A DNA stretch of 64,000 nucleotides from assembly GCF_000734965.1 (NCBI RefSeq), contig NZ_JMTB01000091.1:1-64000 (forward strand), read 5' to 3'. Each line of letters opens with the position of its first letter. Within the stretch, counting starts at the first letter, position 1. The notes under the pieces are model-generated. The model did no database searches. It was not told the DNA's origin and saw only the letters and a list, made by a program, of their open reading frames with translations. The translations under genes and the position numbers were made by a program. This DNA is from Trabulsiella guamensis ATCC 49490 (GTDB lineage Bacteria > Pseudomonadota > Gammaproteobacteria > Enterobacterales > Enterobacteriaceae). This document shows, piece after piece, positions 38,029-47,786 of this stretch.

Positions 38029-39092
38029 TGTACGTTGCCGTTAAAGGGGGCGAAAAGGCGATAGCCGCCGCCCACAACCTGCAGGAACACCGGCGCCGTG
38101 GTGACACCGGGCTGCCTGAACTGAACGTGGCGCAAATTGAGCAACAGCTTAATCTCGCCGTTGACCGCGTCATGACCGAAGGCGGTATTGCCGATCGCGA
38201 ACTGGCGGCGCTGGCACTGAAACAGGCCAGCGGCGATAACGTTGAAGCGATTTTCTTGCTGCGCGCGTATCGCACGACGCTGGCGAAACTGGCGGTCAGC
38301 GAGCCGCTGAATACCGCCGAGATGCGCCTGGAACGTCGCATTTCCGCAGTCTATAAAGATGTGCCTGGCGGGCAATTGCTTGGCCCGACTTACGATTACA
38401 CTCACCGTCTGCTCGATTTTACCCTGCTGGCGAACGGTGAAACGACGGAACTCAACACCGCAGATTCTCCACAAGAGCCTGCCCCGCACGTCTTCAGCCT
38501 ACTGGCAAAACAGGGGCTGGCGAAAGCAGAAGCGGATACCGGCGCGACACCGGATGACATCACCCGTACACCGCCAGTCTACCCCTGCTCGCGCGCCTCG
38601 CGCCTGCAACAGCTGATGCGTGGCGATGAAGGTTATCTGCTGGCGCTGGCCTACTCGACCCAGCGCGGTTATGGCCGTAACCACCCGTTTGCTGGCGAGA
38701 TCCGCAGTGGTCACGTTGGCATCGAAATTGTGCCGGAAGAGCTGGGATTTGCCGTTAACGTCGGCGAACTGTTGATGACCGAGTGTGAAATGGTAAACGG
38801 TTTTGTCGCTCCGCAAGCAGAGTCGCCGCATTTCACCCGCGGTTATGGGCTGGCCTTCGGCATGAGCGAGCGTAAAGCAATGGCGATGGCGCTGGTGGAT
38901 CGCGCGCTCCAGGCACCGGACTACGACGAGACCATCGCCGGCCCGGCGCAGGACGAAGAGTTCGTGCTGGCGCATGCAGATAACGTCGAGGCGGCCGGTT
39001 TTGTCTCGCATCTCAAACTGCCGCACTACGTTGATTTCCAGGCAGAACTGGAACTGTTGAAACGTCTGCAACGGGAGAACTGCCGTGGCTAA
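38028..39092 (+). CDS. phnI: C-P lyase core subunit PhnI (nucleosidase)
   Basis: A 354-residue protein, the E. coli PhnI length. It starts [16 protein letters not shown] and keeps HRLLDFTLLANGE and YSTQRGYGRNHPFAGEIRSG. PhnI, aided by PhnG, PhnH and PhnL, replaces the adenine of ATP with the phosphonate to give ribose 5-triphosphate alpha-phosphonate. The ATG at 38028 was chosen because it overlaps the phnH stop and gives the family start. Confidence 0.96.
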   Translation: MYVAVKGGEKAIAAAHNLQEHRRRGDTGLPELNVAQIEQQLNLAVDRVMTEGGIADRELAALALKQASGDNVEAIFLLRAYRTTLAKLAVSEPLNTAEMRLERRISAVYKDVPGGQLLGPTYDYTHRLLDFTLLANGETTELNTADSPQEPAPHVFSLLAKQGLAKAEADTGATPDDITRTPPVYPCSRASRLQQLMRGDEGYLLALAYSTQRGYGRNHPFAGEIRSGHVGIEIVPEELGFAVNVGELLMTECEMVNGFVAPQAESPHFTRGYGLAFGMSERKAMAMALVDRALQAPDYDETIAGPAQDEEFVLAHADNVEAAGFVSHLKLPHYVDFQAELELLKRLQRENCRG

Positions 39093-39933
39093 CCCACTGA
39101 CCGGCTACAACTTTGCCTACCTCGACGAACAAACCAAACGTATGATCCGCCGCGCTATTCTCAAAGCGGTCGCGATCCCCGGTTATCAGGTGCCATTCGG
39201 CGGTCGTGAAATGCCAATGCCCTACGGATGGGGAACCGGTGGGATCCAGCTTACCGCCAGCGTGATCGGTGAAAACGACGTGCTAAAAGTAATCGACCAG
39301 GGCGCTGACGACACCACCAACGCCGTCTCCATTCGCAATTTCTTTAAGCGCGTTACCGGCGTTGCCACCACTGAACGCACTGATGAGGCGACGCTGATCC
39401 AGACCCGTCACCGGATCCCTGAAACGCCGCTGGTGGAAGATCAGATCCTGATCTATCAGGTGCCGATCCCTGAACCACTGCGCTTCATCGAACCGCGCGA
39501 AACCGAGACCCGCACCATGCACGCGCTGGAGGAATACGGCGTGATGCAAGTGAAACTGTATGAAGACATCGCCCGCTTCGGCCATATCGCCACTACCTAC
39601 GCCTACCCGGTGAAGGTCAATGGCCGCTATGTGATGGATCCGTCGCCGATCCCGAAATTTGACAATCCGAAAATGGACATGATGCCCGCCCTGCAACTTT
39701 TTGGTGCTGGTCGAGAAAAACGCATTTACGCGGTACCGCCATTTACCCGCGTTGAGAGTCTCGATTTTGACGATCACCCTTTTACCGTGCAGACGTGGGA
39801 TGAGCCCTGCGCCATCTGCGGCTCACGCCACAGCTACCTTGATGAAGTGGTGCTGGATGACACCGGTAAACGGATGTTTGTTTGCTCCGACACCGACTAC
39901 TGCCGCCAACAAAGTGAGACGTTACGCAAATGA
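39085..39933 (+). CDS. phnJ: C-P lyase catalytic subunit PhnJ
   Basis: A 282-residue radical-SAM enzyme starting at a GTG. The four cysteines of the C-terminal cluster are present at about 242, 245, 267 and 273 (CAIC ... VCSDTDYC). The glycine that carries the radical lies in the GYQVPFGGREMPMP region (Gly32 in E. coli). PhnJ breaks the carbon-phosphorus bond, giving ribosyl 1,2-cyclic phosphate 5-phosphate and the hydrocarbon. It overlaps phnI by 8 bp and phnK by 4 bp. Confidence 0.97.
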   Translation: MANPLTGYNFAYLDEQTKRMIRRAILKAVAIPGYQVPFGGREMPMPYGWGTGGIQLTASVIGENDVLKVIDQGADDTTNAVSIRNFFKRVTGVATTERTDEATLIQTRHRIPETPLVEDQILIYQVPIPEPLRFIEPRETETRTMHALEEYGVMQVKLYEDIARFGHIATTYAYPVKVNGRYVMDPSPIPKFDNPKMDMMPALQLFGAGREKRIYAVPPFTRVESLDFDDHPFTVQTWDEPCAICGSRHSYLDEVVLDDTGKRMFVCSDTDYCRQQSETLRK

Positions 39934-40688
39934 CCCAACCGCTGCTTTCTGTCAACAACCTGACCCACCTGTACGCGCCGGGCAAAGGCTTCAGCGACGT
40001 GTCATTCGAACTGTGGCCGGGCGAAGTGCTGGGTATCGTCGGCGAGTCCGGCTCCGGCAAAACCACGCTGCTGAAATCCATTTCTGCCCGCCTGACACCG
40101 CAACAGGGCGACGTGGTTTATCAGGCGCGATCGCTGTATGGAATGAGCGAAGCGGAACGCCGCCGCCTGTTACGCACCGAGTGGGGCGTGGTGCATCAGC
40201 ATCCGATGGATGGCCTGCGCCGACAGGTCTCCGCAGGTGGCAACATCGGCGAACGCCTGATGGCTACCGGTGCGCGTCACTACGGCAATATTCGTGCAAC
40301 AGCACAGCAATGGCTCGAAGAAGTGGAAATCCCCGCTTCGCGTATCGACGACCTGCCAACAACCTTCTCCGGCGGTATGCAGCAGCGCCTGCAAATCGCC
40401 CGCAACCTGGTCACCCATCCGAAACTTGTGTTTATGGACGAGCCTACCGGCGGGCTGGATGTCTCCGTGCAGGCTCGCCTGCTCGATTTGCTGCGCGGGC
40501 TGGTGGTGGAGCTGAACCTGGCGGTGGTGATTGTCACCCACGATCTTGGCGTCGCGCGCCTGCTGGCTGACCGCCTGATGGTGATGAAAGAAGGTCAGGT
40601 GGTGGAAAGTGGATTAACTGATCGCGTGCTGGACGATCCGCATCATCCCTATACCCAGTTGCTGGTGTCATCGGTATTGCAGAATTAA
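39930..40688 (+). CDS. phnK: C-P lyase ATP-binding protein PhnK
   Basis: A 252-residue ABC-type ATPase. Walker A is GESGSGKTT, the signature is FSGGMQQRLQIA, and Walker B is LVFMDEPTGGLD. It resembles oligopeptide-importer ATPases, but it binds the C-P lyase core rather than a membrane permease. No transporter subunits are encoded beside it here. Confidence 0.95.
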   Translation: MTQPLLSVNNLTHLYAPGKGFSDVSFELWPGEVLGIVGESGSGKTTLLKSISARLTPQQGDVVYQARSLYGMSEAERRRLLRTEWGVVHQHPMDGLRRQVSAGGNIGERLMATGARHYGNIRATAQQWLEEVEIPASRIDDLPTTFSGGMQQRLQIARNLVTHPKLVFMDEPTGGLDVSVQARLLDLLRGLVVELNLAVVIVTHDLGVARLLADRLMVMKEGQVVESGLTDRVLDDPHHPYTQLLVSSVLQN

Positions 40689-40697
40689 GAGGCCAAT

Positions 40698-41378
40698 ATG
40701 ATCCGCGTAGAAAACGTGAGTAAGACCTTTGTGCTCCACCAGCAAAACGGCATTCGTCTGCCGGTACTCGATAACGCGTCGCTGACCGTCAGCGCAGGCG
40801 AATGCGTTGTGCTGCATGGTCATTCCGGCAGCGGTAAATCCACACTGCTGCGTTCCCTGTACGCCAATTACCTGCCCGACGACGGACACATTCACGTGAA
40901 GCATGGTGGCGAGTGGGTTGATCTGGTGACGGCGCCCGCGCGAAAAGTGGTGGAAGTCCGTAAATCCACCATCGGCTGGGTCAGCCAGTTTTTGCGGGTG
41001 ATCCCGCGCATTTCCGCGCTGGATGTGGTCATGCAGCCGCTGATCGACCTCGGCGTGCCGCGTAACGAGTGCGCTGCCAAAGCCGCCCGCCTGCTAACGC
41101 GCCTCAATGTGCCGGAACGTCTGTGGCATCTGGCGCCGTCGACCTTTTCCGGCGGTGAACAACAGCGCGTCAATATCGCCCGTGGCTTTATCGTCGATTA
41201 CCCGATTCTGCTGCTTGACGAACCCACGGCATCCCTGGATACAAAAAACAGTGCGGCAGTCGTTGAGCTCATCACCGAAGCGAAAGCGCGCGGAGCCGCG
41301 ATTGTCGGTATTTTCCATGACGAAACGGTACGTAATCACGTTGCCGATCGTCTCCATCCGATGAGTGCAACATCATGA
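40698..41378 (+). CDS. phnL: C-P lyase ATP-binding protein PhnL
   Basis: A 226-residue ABC-type ATPase with Walker [10 protein letters not shown], signature [12 protein letters not shown] and Walker [14 protein letters not shown]. It takes part with PhnG, PhnH and PhnI in forming the ribose triphosphate phosphonate. It starts 9 bp after phnK and overlaps phnM by 4 bp. Confidence 0.95.
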   Translation: MIRVENVSKTFVLHQQNGIRLPVLDNASLTVSAGECVVLHGHSGSGKSTLLRSLYANYLPDDGHIHVKHGGEWVDLVTAPARKVVEVRKSTIGWVSQFLRVIPRISALDVVMQPLIDLGVPRNECAAKAARLLTRLNVPERLWHLAPSTFSGGEQQRVNIARGFIVDYPILLLDEPTASLDTKNSAAVVELITEAKARGAAIVGIFHDETVRNHVADRLHPMSATS

Positions 41379-42511
41379 TTATCAATAACGTAAAGTTAGT
41401 GCTGGAAGATGAAGTTGTTCATGGTTCTGTCGACGTCAGGGATGGCATGATTCGCGCGTTTGCGCAGACCCAGAGCGGCCTGCCGGAAGCGATGGATGGT
41501 GAAGGCGGCTGGTTGCTACCGGGCCTGATCGAGCTGCATACCGACAATCTGGATAAATTTTTTACGCCGCGTCCGAAAGTAGACTGGCCTGCCCATTCCG
41601 CAATGAGCAGCCATGATGCGCTGATGGTCTCCAGCGGGATCACCACGGTGCTGGATGCGGTCGCGATTGGCGACGTACGCGATGGCGGCGACCGGCTGGA
41701 AAATCTTGAAAAGATGATCAATGCCGTCGAAGAGACGCAAAAACGTGGCTTAAATCGCGCCGAACACCGCCTGCATTTGCGTTGCGAGCTGCCGCACCAC
41801 ACGACCCTGCCGCTGTTTGAAAAGCTGGTTGATCGTGAGCCGGTGACGCTGGTGTCATTGATGGATCACTCACCAGGACAACGCCAGTTCGCCAATATTG
41901 AGAAGTACCGCGAATATTATCAGGGCAAATATCAACTGACCGATGAGCAGATGGCACGTTTCGAGGAAGAGCAACTGCAGCTGGCCGCCCGCTGGTCACA
42001 GCCCAACCGCGAAACCATCGCTGCCCACTGTCGTGCGCGGGGGATATCCCTGGCGAGTCATGATGACGCCACCCGCGATCATGTGGCTGAATCTCACCAG
42101 ATTGGCAGTGTGATCGCCGAATTTCCCACCACATTTGAAGCAGCAGAGGCATCGCAACAACATGGAATGAGCGTGTTAATGGGGGCGCCGAATATCGTGC
42201 GCGGCGGTTCACATTCCGGCAACGTCGCAGCGCACCAACTGGCCTCACTCGGTCTGCTGGACATTCTGTCGTCGGATTACTACCCCGCAAGCCTGCTGGA
42301 TGCCGCGTTTCGCGTGGCGGACGCTCACGATAACGCTTTCACGCTGCCACAGGCCATCCGTCTGGTGACGAAAAACCCGGCACAGGCGCTGAACCTGCAT
42401 GACCGCGGCGTGATCGGCGAAGGCAAGCGTGCTGACCTGGTGTTGGCGCACCGCAAAAGCGAACATATTCACATCGATCATGTCTGGCGTCAGGGCAAGA
42501 GGGTTTATTGA
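41375..42511 (+). CDS. phnM: Ribose 5-triphosphate phosphonate diphosphatase PhnM
   Basis: A 378-residue amidohydrolase-fold enzyme. Metal-site histidine/aspartate features include [12 protein letters not shown] near the start, [12 protein letters not shown] in the middle and [10 protein letters not shown] later. It removes pyrophosphate from alpha-D-ribose 1-methylphosphonate 5-triphosphate. It overlaps phnL by 4 bp and shares a base with the phnN start. Confidence 0.95.
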   Translation: MIINNVKLVLEDEVVHGSVDVRDGMIRAFAQTQSGLPEAMDGEGGWLLPGLIELHTDNLDKFFTPRPKVDWPAHSAMSSHDALMVSSGITTVLDAVAIGDVRDGGDRLENLEKMINAVEETQKRGLNRAEHRLHLRCELPHHTTLPLFEKLVDREPVTLVSLMDHSPGQRQFANIEKYREYYQGKYQLTDEQMARFEEEQLQLAARWSQPNRETIAAHCRARGISLASHDDATRDHVAESHQIGSVIAEFPTTFEAAEASQQHGMSVLMGAPNIVRGGSHSGNVAAHQLASLGLLDILSSDYYPASLLDAAFRVADAHDNAFTLPQAIRLVTKNPAQALNLHDRGVIGEGKRADLVLAHRKSEHIHIDHVWRQGKRVY

Positions 42512-43056
42512 TGGCGGGAAAGCTGGTCTGGTTAGTGGGGCCGTCGGGCTCCGGTAAAGACAGTCTGCTGGAAGCGCTGCGCGTCCTTGAACACCCGCGC
42601 ATTCTGGTAGCGCATCGCTACATCACCCGGCCCTGGAATGCGGGCAGTGAAAATCATGTTGCGTTGAGCGAACATGAGTTTTTCACCCGTGCCGAACAAC
42701 AGTTGTTTGCCCTGAGCTGGTACGCTAACAATTTTTACTACGGCGTCGGCGTGGAGATTGACGTCTGGTTGCATGCCGGGTTTGACGTGGTGGTCAACGG
42801 GTCACGGGCGCATCTTCCGCAAGCGAAAGCGCGCTATGGCACGTCACTGCTACCTGTCTGCCTGCATGTATCGCCTGAGGTTCTGCGCGAGCGGCTTGAA
42901 CTGCGCGGTCGCGAGAACGCCAAAGAGATCGACCAGCGTCTGGCGCGGGCAGCGCGGTATACGCCGGATAACTGCCATATGCTGAATAACGACGGAAGTC
43001 TGCTACAGTCAGTGGAGACCTTTCTATCCCTGATTCGCCAGCCCGTTATGTCATAA
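42511..43056 (+). CDS. phnN: Ribose 1,5-bisphosphate phosphokinase PhnN
   Basis: A 181-residue guanylate-kinase-like protein. The P-loop is GPSGSGKDS, followed by [20 protein letters not shown]. It makes PRPP from ribose 1,5-bisphosphate, joining phosphonate carbon to nucleotide metabolism. The start used is the ATG at 42511, overlapping the phnM TGA; a TTG one codon earlier is possible. In E. coli phnO would follow, but here a 57-bp gap leads to phnP. Confidence 0.94.
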   Translation: MAGKLVWLVGPSGSGKDSLLEALRVLEHPRILVAHRYITRPWNAGSENHVALSEHEFFTRAEQQLFALSWYANNFYYGVGVEIDVWLHAGFDVVVNGSRAHLPQAKARYGTSLLPVCLHVSPEVLRERLELRGRENAKEIDQRLARAARYTPDNCHMLNNDGSLLQSVETFLSLIRQPVMS

Positions 43057-43113
43057 GAGAGCCCTCATACCTGCCTGTAACCTGATACAGAGTTCACACT
43101 GTAAGGAGGAATG

Positions 43114-43872
43114 ATGAGTCTGATTCTTCGCTTAACCGGCACCGGAGGCGCGCAGCTGGTTCCGGTCTTCGGCTGCGATTGCGCCGCCTGCCGCCGCGCC
43201 CGTCAGTATCCTCAACATCGTCGCCGTCCGTGTAGCGGCGTGGTGAGTTACAACGATGCCGTCACCCTGCTCGACGCGGGGATCCCCGACATAATGGAAT
43301 GTCACCCCGCCGGCAGCTTTCATCAGTTTTTACTTACCCACTATCATATGGATCATGTTCAGGGGTTGTTCCCGCTACGCTGGGGGATTGACGAACCCAT
43401 TCCCGTCTACGGGCCGCCGGATGAAGAGGGTTGTGACGATCTGTTTAAACACCCGGGGATCCTGGATTTCAGCCATACCGTGGAACCGTTCGTGGTATTT
43501 GACCTGCAGGGGCTTCAGGTCACGCCGCTGCCGCTCACCCATTCAAAACTGACCTTCGGTTATCTGCTGGAGTCTGCCCACAGCCGCGTCGCCTGGCTTA
43601 CTGACACCGCCGGGCTGCCTGACAAGACACTAACGTTTCTGCGCAATAATCATCCGCAGGTGATGGTGATTGACTGTAGCCATGAGCCGCGCGACGAAAC
43701 GCCACGCAACCATAACGATCTCAATACGGTCATCACGATCAAGGAAGAAACGGGTTGCCCGCGGGTGATCCTGACGCATATCAGCCATCATTTTGATATG
43801 TGGATGATGAACAATCCGCTGCCGGAAGGGATTGAAGCGGGGTTTGACGGCATGGAGATTATGCTGGATTAA
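43114..43872 (+). CDS. phnP: Phosphoribosyl 1,2-cyclic phosphate phosphodiesterase PhnP
   Basis: A 252-residue metallo-beta-lactamase-fold enzyme, the E. coli PhnP length. The metal-binding HYHMDH motif is present, and more ligands lie in VIDCSHEP and [10 protein letters not shown]. An N-terminal CDCAAC cluster may bind an extra zinc. It opens the cyclic product of PhnJ. The gene has its own AAGGAGG ribosome site; the second of two adjacent ATG codons (43114) fits the site best and gives the family start MSL. Confidence 0.95.
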   Translation: MSLILRLTGTGGAQLVPVFGCDCAACRRARQYPQHRRRPCSGVVSYNDAVTLLDAGIPDIMECHPAGSFHQFLLTHYHMDHVQGLFPLRWGIDEPIPVYGPPDEEGCDDLFKHPGILDFSHTVEPFVVFDLQGLQVTPLPLTHSKLTFGYLLESAHSRVAWLTDTAGLPDKTLTFLRNNHPQVMVIDCSHEPRDETPRNHNDLNTVITIKEETGCPRVILTHISHHFDMWMMNNPLPEGIEAGFDGMEIMLD

Positions 43873-44198
43873 CGAGCGTAATCATCCTCAAAACGGCGCT
43901 CCTCGTCCTCCAACTGGCGGCGTTCCTGATCGAGCTGGCGCTGGCGATCATCGAGCTGACGGCGGCGGTCTTCAAACTGCCGGCGACGGTCGTCATATTG
44001 ACGACGGCGATCGTCGCTCATCTGCTGTTCCCAGCCCTGATCACGGTCATCGTCATAGTCCCGGTTGTTGTCGGGCTTCCAGGCGTCGTTAATCGCCTGC
44101 TGGATATTACCGATCGCGTCGTCAATCACATCCGCGTGAGCCAGTTGGCTGCTCAATGAGAGCAGGCTGAGCAGAATCGCTGCTATATGCTGTTTCAT
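43869..44198 (-). CDS. yjdP: Exported charged-repeat protein YjdP
   Basis: A 109-residue protein with a clear signal peptide (cleavage after QLAHA, about residue 22). The mature part is made of short repeats of the type RRRQ-(Y/F/L)-(D/E)DR, almost entirely Arg, Gln, Asp and Glu, predicted to form one long highly charged helix. It matches E. coli YjdP in place and composition. Function is unknown. It is convergent with phnP and the two stops overlap by 4 bp. Confidence 0.88.
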   Translation of the reverse strand: MKQHIAAILLSLLSLSSQLAHADVIDDAIGNIQQAINDAWKPDNNRDYDDDRDQGWEQQMSDDRRRQYDDRRRQFEDRRRQLDDRQRQLDQERRQLEDEERRFEDDYAR

Positions 44199-44314
44199 AA
44201 GGTTAATCTCGATGTCGGGTCGATCTCACGGTAGTGAATCGCCAACTACGCGTGTAGCGGAGGATTCTCAAAACCACCGCCCTCACCCATTATCATTTTA
44301 TTAGCCTCCATTAT

Positions 44315-44350
44315 CATTTCGAGAAACGTCACCCTCGCCACCCATTTCGA
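44315..44350 (+). promoter_or_regulatory. Candidate FhlA sites upstream of fdhF
   Basis: CATTTCGA occurs twice, at 44315-44322 and 44343-44350, 28 bp apart and about 90-120 bp before the sigma-54 promoter. The known FhlA recognition element contains CATTTCG, so these are likely enhancer sites for formate-dependent activation. Confidence 0.5.
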
Positions 44351-44437
44351 CACGTCAAATCTGACGACAATCTGTTTTTCGTCATGACATCGCCCAAAAC
44401 TCGCCCGTAATATCAGGGGATACCCACAATAAAAACA

Positions 44438-44453
44438 TGGCATAGAAGATGCA
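44438..44453 (+). promoter_or_regulatory. Sigma-54 promoter of fdhF
   Basis: TGGCAT-N5-ATGCAT has the invariant GG and GC spaced by 10 bp, a good match to the -24/-12 consensus. It lies about 52 bp before the fdhF start, as expected for an RpoN/FhlA-controlled gene. Confidence 0.8.
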
Positions 44454-44504
44454 TAATCAGTGTGAAAGCGCGAGAGCGTTAATTGATTAACTGGAGCGAG
44501 ACCG

Positions 44505-46652
44505 ATGAAAAAAGTCGTCACGGTTTGCCCGTACTGCGCATCAGGTTGCAAAATCAATCTGGTGGTAGATAACGGCAAAATCGTCAGGGCTGAGGCAGCG
44601 CAAGGGAAAACCAACCAGGGTACGCTTTGTCTGAAAGGGTATTACGGTTGGGATTTCATTAACGATACGCAAATCCTCACCCCCCGTCTGAAATCCCCCA
44701 TGATTCGCCGGCAGCGCGGCGGCAAACTGGAGTCCGTCTCCTGGAATGAAGCGCTGGATTATGTCGCCACCCGTCTGAGCGCCATCAAAGAGAAGTACGG
44801 CCCGGATGCCATTCAGACGACAGGCTCTTCACGCGGAACGGGTAATGAAACCAACTATGTGATGCAAAAATTTGCGCGCGCCGTTATTGGTACCAATAAC
44901 GTCGACTGCTGCGCTCGCGTCTGACACGGCCCTTCGGTTGCAGGTCTGCACCAGTCGGTCGGTAATGGCGCCATGAGTAATGCCATCACAGAGATTGATA
45001 ACACCGATCTCGTGTTTATCTTCGGGTACAACCCGGCAGATTCACATCCTATTGTGGCGAATCACGTGATAAACGCCAAACGCAATGGGGCGAAAATTAT
45101 TGTCTGCGATCCGCGTAAGATTGAAACCGCGCGCATTGCGGATATGCACATCGCGTTAAAAAACGGTTCGAACATCGCGCTGCTTAACGCCATGGGGCAT
45201 GTCATCATTGAAGAAAATCTGTACGACAACGCGTTCGTCGCGACCCGTACGGAAGGCTTTGAAGAATATCGTAAAATCGTCGAAGGCTACACGCCGGAGT
45301 CGGTTGAAGAGATCACCGGCGTCAGCGCGCAGCAGATTCGTCAGTGTGCGAGAATGTACGCGACGGCGAAATCCGCAGCCATCCTGTGGGGGATGGGCGT
45401 CACGCAGTTCTATCAGGGTGTCGAAACTGTTCGTTCACTGACCAGCCTCGCGATGTTAACCGGCAACCTTGGTAAGCCGAGTGTTGGCGTTAACCCGGTT
45501 CGCGGCCAGAACAACGTTCAGGGCGCCTGTGATATGGGCGCGTTGCCGGATACCTTCCCGGGCTACCAGTTTGTCAAAGAGGAAAAACACCGCGAGAAGT
45601 TCGCCAAAGCGTGGGGCGTGGAAAGTCTGCCTGCCCACACCGGTTATCGCATCAGCGAGCTGCCGCACCGCGCGGCGCATGGCGAAGTGCGAGCGGCGTA
45701 CATCATGGGTGAAGATCCACTGCAAACCGATGCCGAGCTCTCTGCCGTTCGCAAAGGGTTTGAGGATCTGGAGCTGGTGATCGTGCAGGACATCTTTATG
45801 ACCAAAACCGCCGCGGCGGCGGACGTCATCCTGCCTTCCACCTCCTGGGGCGAGCACGAAGGGGTTTACACAGCGGCGGATCGCGGCTTCCAGCGCTTCT
45901 ATAAGGCTGTTGAGCCGAAGTGGGATCTGAAAACGGACTGGCAAATTATCAGCGAAATCGCCACGCGCATGGGTTACCCGATGCACTATAACAACACCCA
46001 GGAGATCTGGGATGAGTTACGGCATCTCTGCCCGGACTTCTACGGCGCAACCTATGAGAAAATGGGCGAACTGGGTTACATCCAGTGGCCGTGCCGCGAT
46101 GAGTCAGACGCCGATCAGGGCACGTCGTATCTCTTCAAAGAGAAATTCGATACCCCGAACGGGCTGGCGAAATTCTTCACCTGCGACTGGGTGGCGCCCA
46201 TCGACAAACTCACTGATGAGTATCCGATGGTGCTCTCCACCGTGCGTGAAGTGGGCCACTACTCCTGTCGTTCGATGACCGGTAACTGTGCCGCGCTGGC
46301 GGCACTGGCGGATGAACCCGGCTATGCGCAAATCAACACCACTGATGCCGCGCGCCTGGGCATTGAAGATGAAGCACTGGTATGGGTGAATTCCCGTAAA
46401 GGTAAAATCATTACCCGTGCAAAAGTCAGTGACCGCCCGAACAAAGGTGCGGTTTACATGACCTATCAATGGTGGATTGGCGCATGTAACGAACTGGTGA
46501 CGGAAAACCTGAGCCCGATAACCAAAACGCCGGAGTATAAATACTGTGCTGTTCGTGTAGAACCTATTGCCGATCAACGCGCTGCGGAACAGTATGTGAT
46601 CGATGAATATAATAAATTGAAATCCCGCTTGCGTGAAACCGCAATGGGTTGA
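44505..46652 (+). CDS. fdhF: Formate dehydrogenase H, selenocysteine-containing
   Basis: A 715-residue molybdopterin enzyme read through an in-frame TGA at 44922-44924, which encodes selenocysteine at residue 140 (context VDCCAR-Sec-HGPSVAGLH). The N-terminal 4Fe-4S cluster cysteines are 8, 11, 15 and 42. Standard gene calling splits it into two frames at the TGA; length and sequence match E. coli FdhF across the site. It oxidises formate to CO2 and passes electrons to hydrogenase 3 in the formate hydrogenlyase complex, in the cytoplasm facing the inner membrane. A strong terminator follows. Confidence 0.97.
44922..44962 (+). promoter_or_regulatory. SECIS element for selenocysteine insertion in fdhF
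   Basis: The UGA and the ~38 bases after it form the bacterial SECIS hairpin recognised by SelB. The region (TGACACGGCCCTTCGGTTGC, then AGGTCTGCACCAGTCGGTCGG) differs from the E. coli fdhF element as I recall it at only two positions, and the GGTTGCAGGTCTGCACC stem-loop apex is intact. Confidence 0.9.
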
Positions 46653-46674
46653 ATTAATTATTTTCACTAATAAT

Positions 46675-46702
46675 AAGGGGTGAATTAATTCACCCCTTTT
46701 TT
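46675..46702 (+). terminator. Rho-independent terminator of fdhF
   Basis: Perfect 10-bp arms AAGGGGTGAA and TTCACCCCTT around a TTAA loop, followed by a T-run. It begins 23 bp after the fdhF stop. Confidence 0.9.
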
Positions 46703-46798
46703 ATATTCAAATTATGCGATCCTGATTCCAGAGAAATGTAATTTTTTCCTAATGGAATTACATCTTTGCTTCGTGAAAATCAGCGGTATTATTCAGGT

Positions 46799-46967
46799 CG
46801 GGTGCTTAAGGCTTTCTGTCTTAAGCATTAGTGAGGGACAGAAAGCAGTAAGCCCCGGGAAGATGTTTCCATCCACCCGAGGCTATCCCTCATACCCACG
46901 CAAGGATGAGGGTAGCCTCTTACTTCACGCATTGCAAGGAGTAAAAGGCATGACGCCATTTTGTTAA
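46799..46967 (+). pseudogene. Decayed hok/sok-type toxin-antitoxin locus
   Basis: The layout of a hok mRNA leader is kept. It opens with GGTGCTTAAGGCTTTCTGTC. A 10-bp inverted repeat follows (GCTTTCTGTC at 46811-46820 with GACAGAAAGC at 46837-46846). Then GAGGCTATCCCTCAT (46879-46893) pairs with ATGAGGGTAGCCTC, as in the Sok target stem. AAGGAGTAAAAGGC leads into an ATG at 46950, the place of the Hok start. The toxin frame stops after MTPFC, so no Hok peptide remains. A Sok-like antisense RNA may still be made. Identification rests on resemblance to hok leaders from memory. Confidence 0.6.
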
Positions 46968-47058
46968 TAATATGGCGTCTGGAGGTCTTAATGCACCCGT
47001 TTTATTTTTCCTGCCAGCCAATTATACTGCGGGCTCTGTACTCTGAAGATAACTAAAA

Positions 47059-47730
47059 ATGAAATATCTCTATTTATTACTTTTTTTGTTTGTATTTCCA
47101 TTACATGCAGACGACATCGGTAGCCAGTTCCAGCAGCAGGCGCAGGCGGGCGATCCGCACGCGCAGTACCTTCTCGCCGACACGTACTACAGTTCCGGCA
47201 ACGAGCAGAAGGCTCACTACTGGGCTGAAAAAGCGGCGGAAAACGGCAATGCCGATGCCATCGCGTTGCTGGCGCAAATGTCGCTGAAAAAGGATATCAC
47301 CGCGGCGAAAACGCTGGCCGAACAGGCAAGCCTTGCCGGCAGTAAAATCGGCGATATCATCCTCGCCCGCGTTCTGGTTAACAACGAGGCGGGCACGCCG
47401 GACTTTCCGCGGGCAATTCAGCTCCTGGAGAATGCCGCGAAGAATATCGAAAGCGATGCCGCCGTCGATGCGCAAATGCTGCTCGGGCTCATCTATGCCA
47501 ATGGCGGCCCGCTGCCTGAGGACGACGTTAAAGCTGCCTGGTATTTCAAACGCAGCTCAACGCTCTCGCGTACCGGGTATGCCGAATACTGGGCGGGGAT
47601 GATGTTCCTGCAGGGGGAGAAAGGGTTTATCACGCCGAACAAACAGAAAGCGCTTCAGTGGCTCAATCTGAGCTGTATGGAGGGGTTTGATACCGGCTGC
47701 GAGGAGTTTGATCGGCTGAGCAACAAATAA
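47059..47730 (+). CDS. yjcO: Exported Sel1-repeat protein YjcO
   Basis: A 223-residue protein with a signal peptide (cleavage after FPLHA, about residue 17). The mature part has Sel1/TPR-like repeats: AGDPHAQYLLADTYYSSGN, AENGNADAIALLAQMSL, then MLLGLIYANGGPLPEDDVKA. Such repeats bind other proteins. It matches E. coli YjcO, which lies between gltP and fdhF, as here. Its function is unknown. Confidence 0.9.
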   Translation: MKYLYLLLFLFVFPLHADDIGSQFQQQAQAGDPHAQYLLADTYYSSGNEQKAHYWAEKAAENGNADAIALLAQMSLKKDITAAKTLAEQASLAGSKIGDIILARVLVNNEAGTPDFPRAIQLLENAAKNIESDAAVDAQMLLGLIYANGGPLPEDDVKAAWYFKRSSTLSRTGYAEYWAGMMFLQGEKGFITPNKQKALQWLNLSCMEGFDTGCEEFDRLSNK

Positions 47731-47748
47731 CCGTCTCAGCCGCTAACA

Positions 47749-47777
47749 GGCCGGGTACGCATTCACGTCACCCGGCA
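47749..47777. repeat. REP-like palindrome between yjcO and gltP
   Basis: GGCCGGGT and ACCCGGC arms flank TACGCATTCACGTC in the short gap between two convergent genes, typical of a REP element. Confidence 0.65.
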
Positions 47778-47786
47778 GATACCGTT

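Noticed and set aside
44922-44924. Apparent nonsense mutation in fdhF
   Set aside because: It is the conserved selenocysteine codon with a SECIS element immediately after it.
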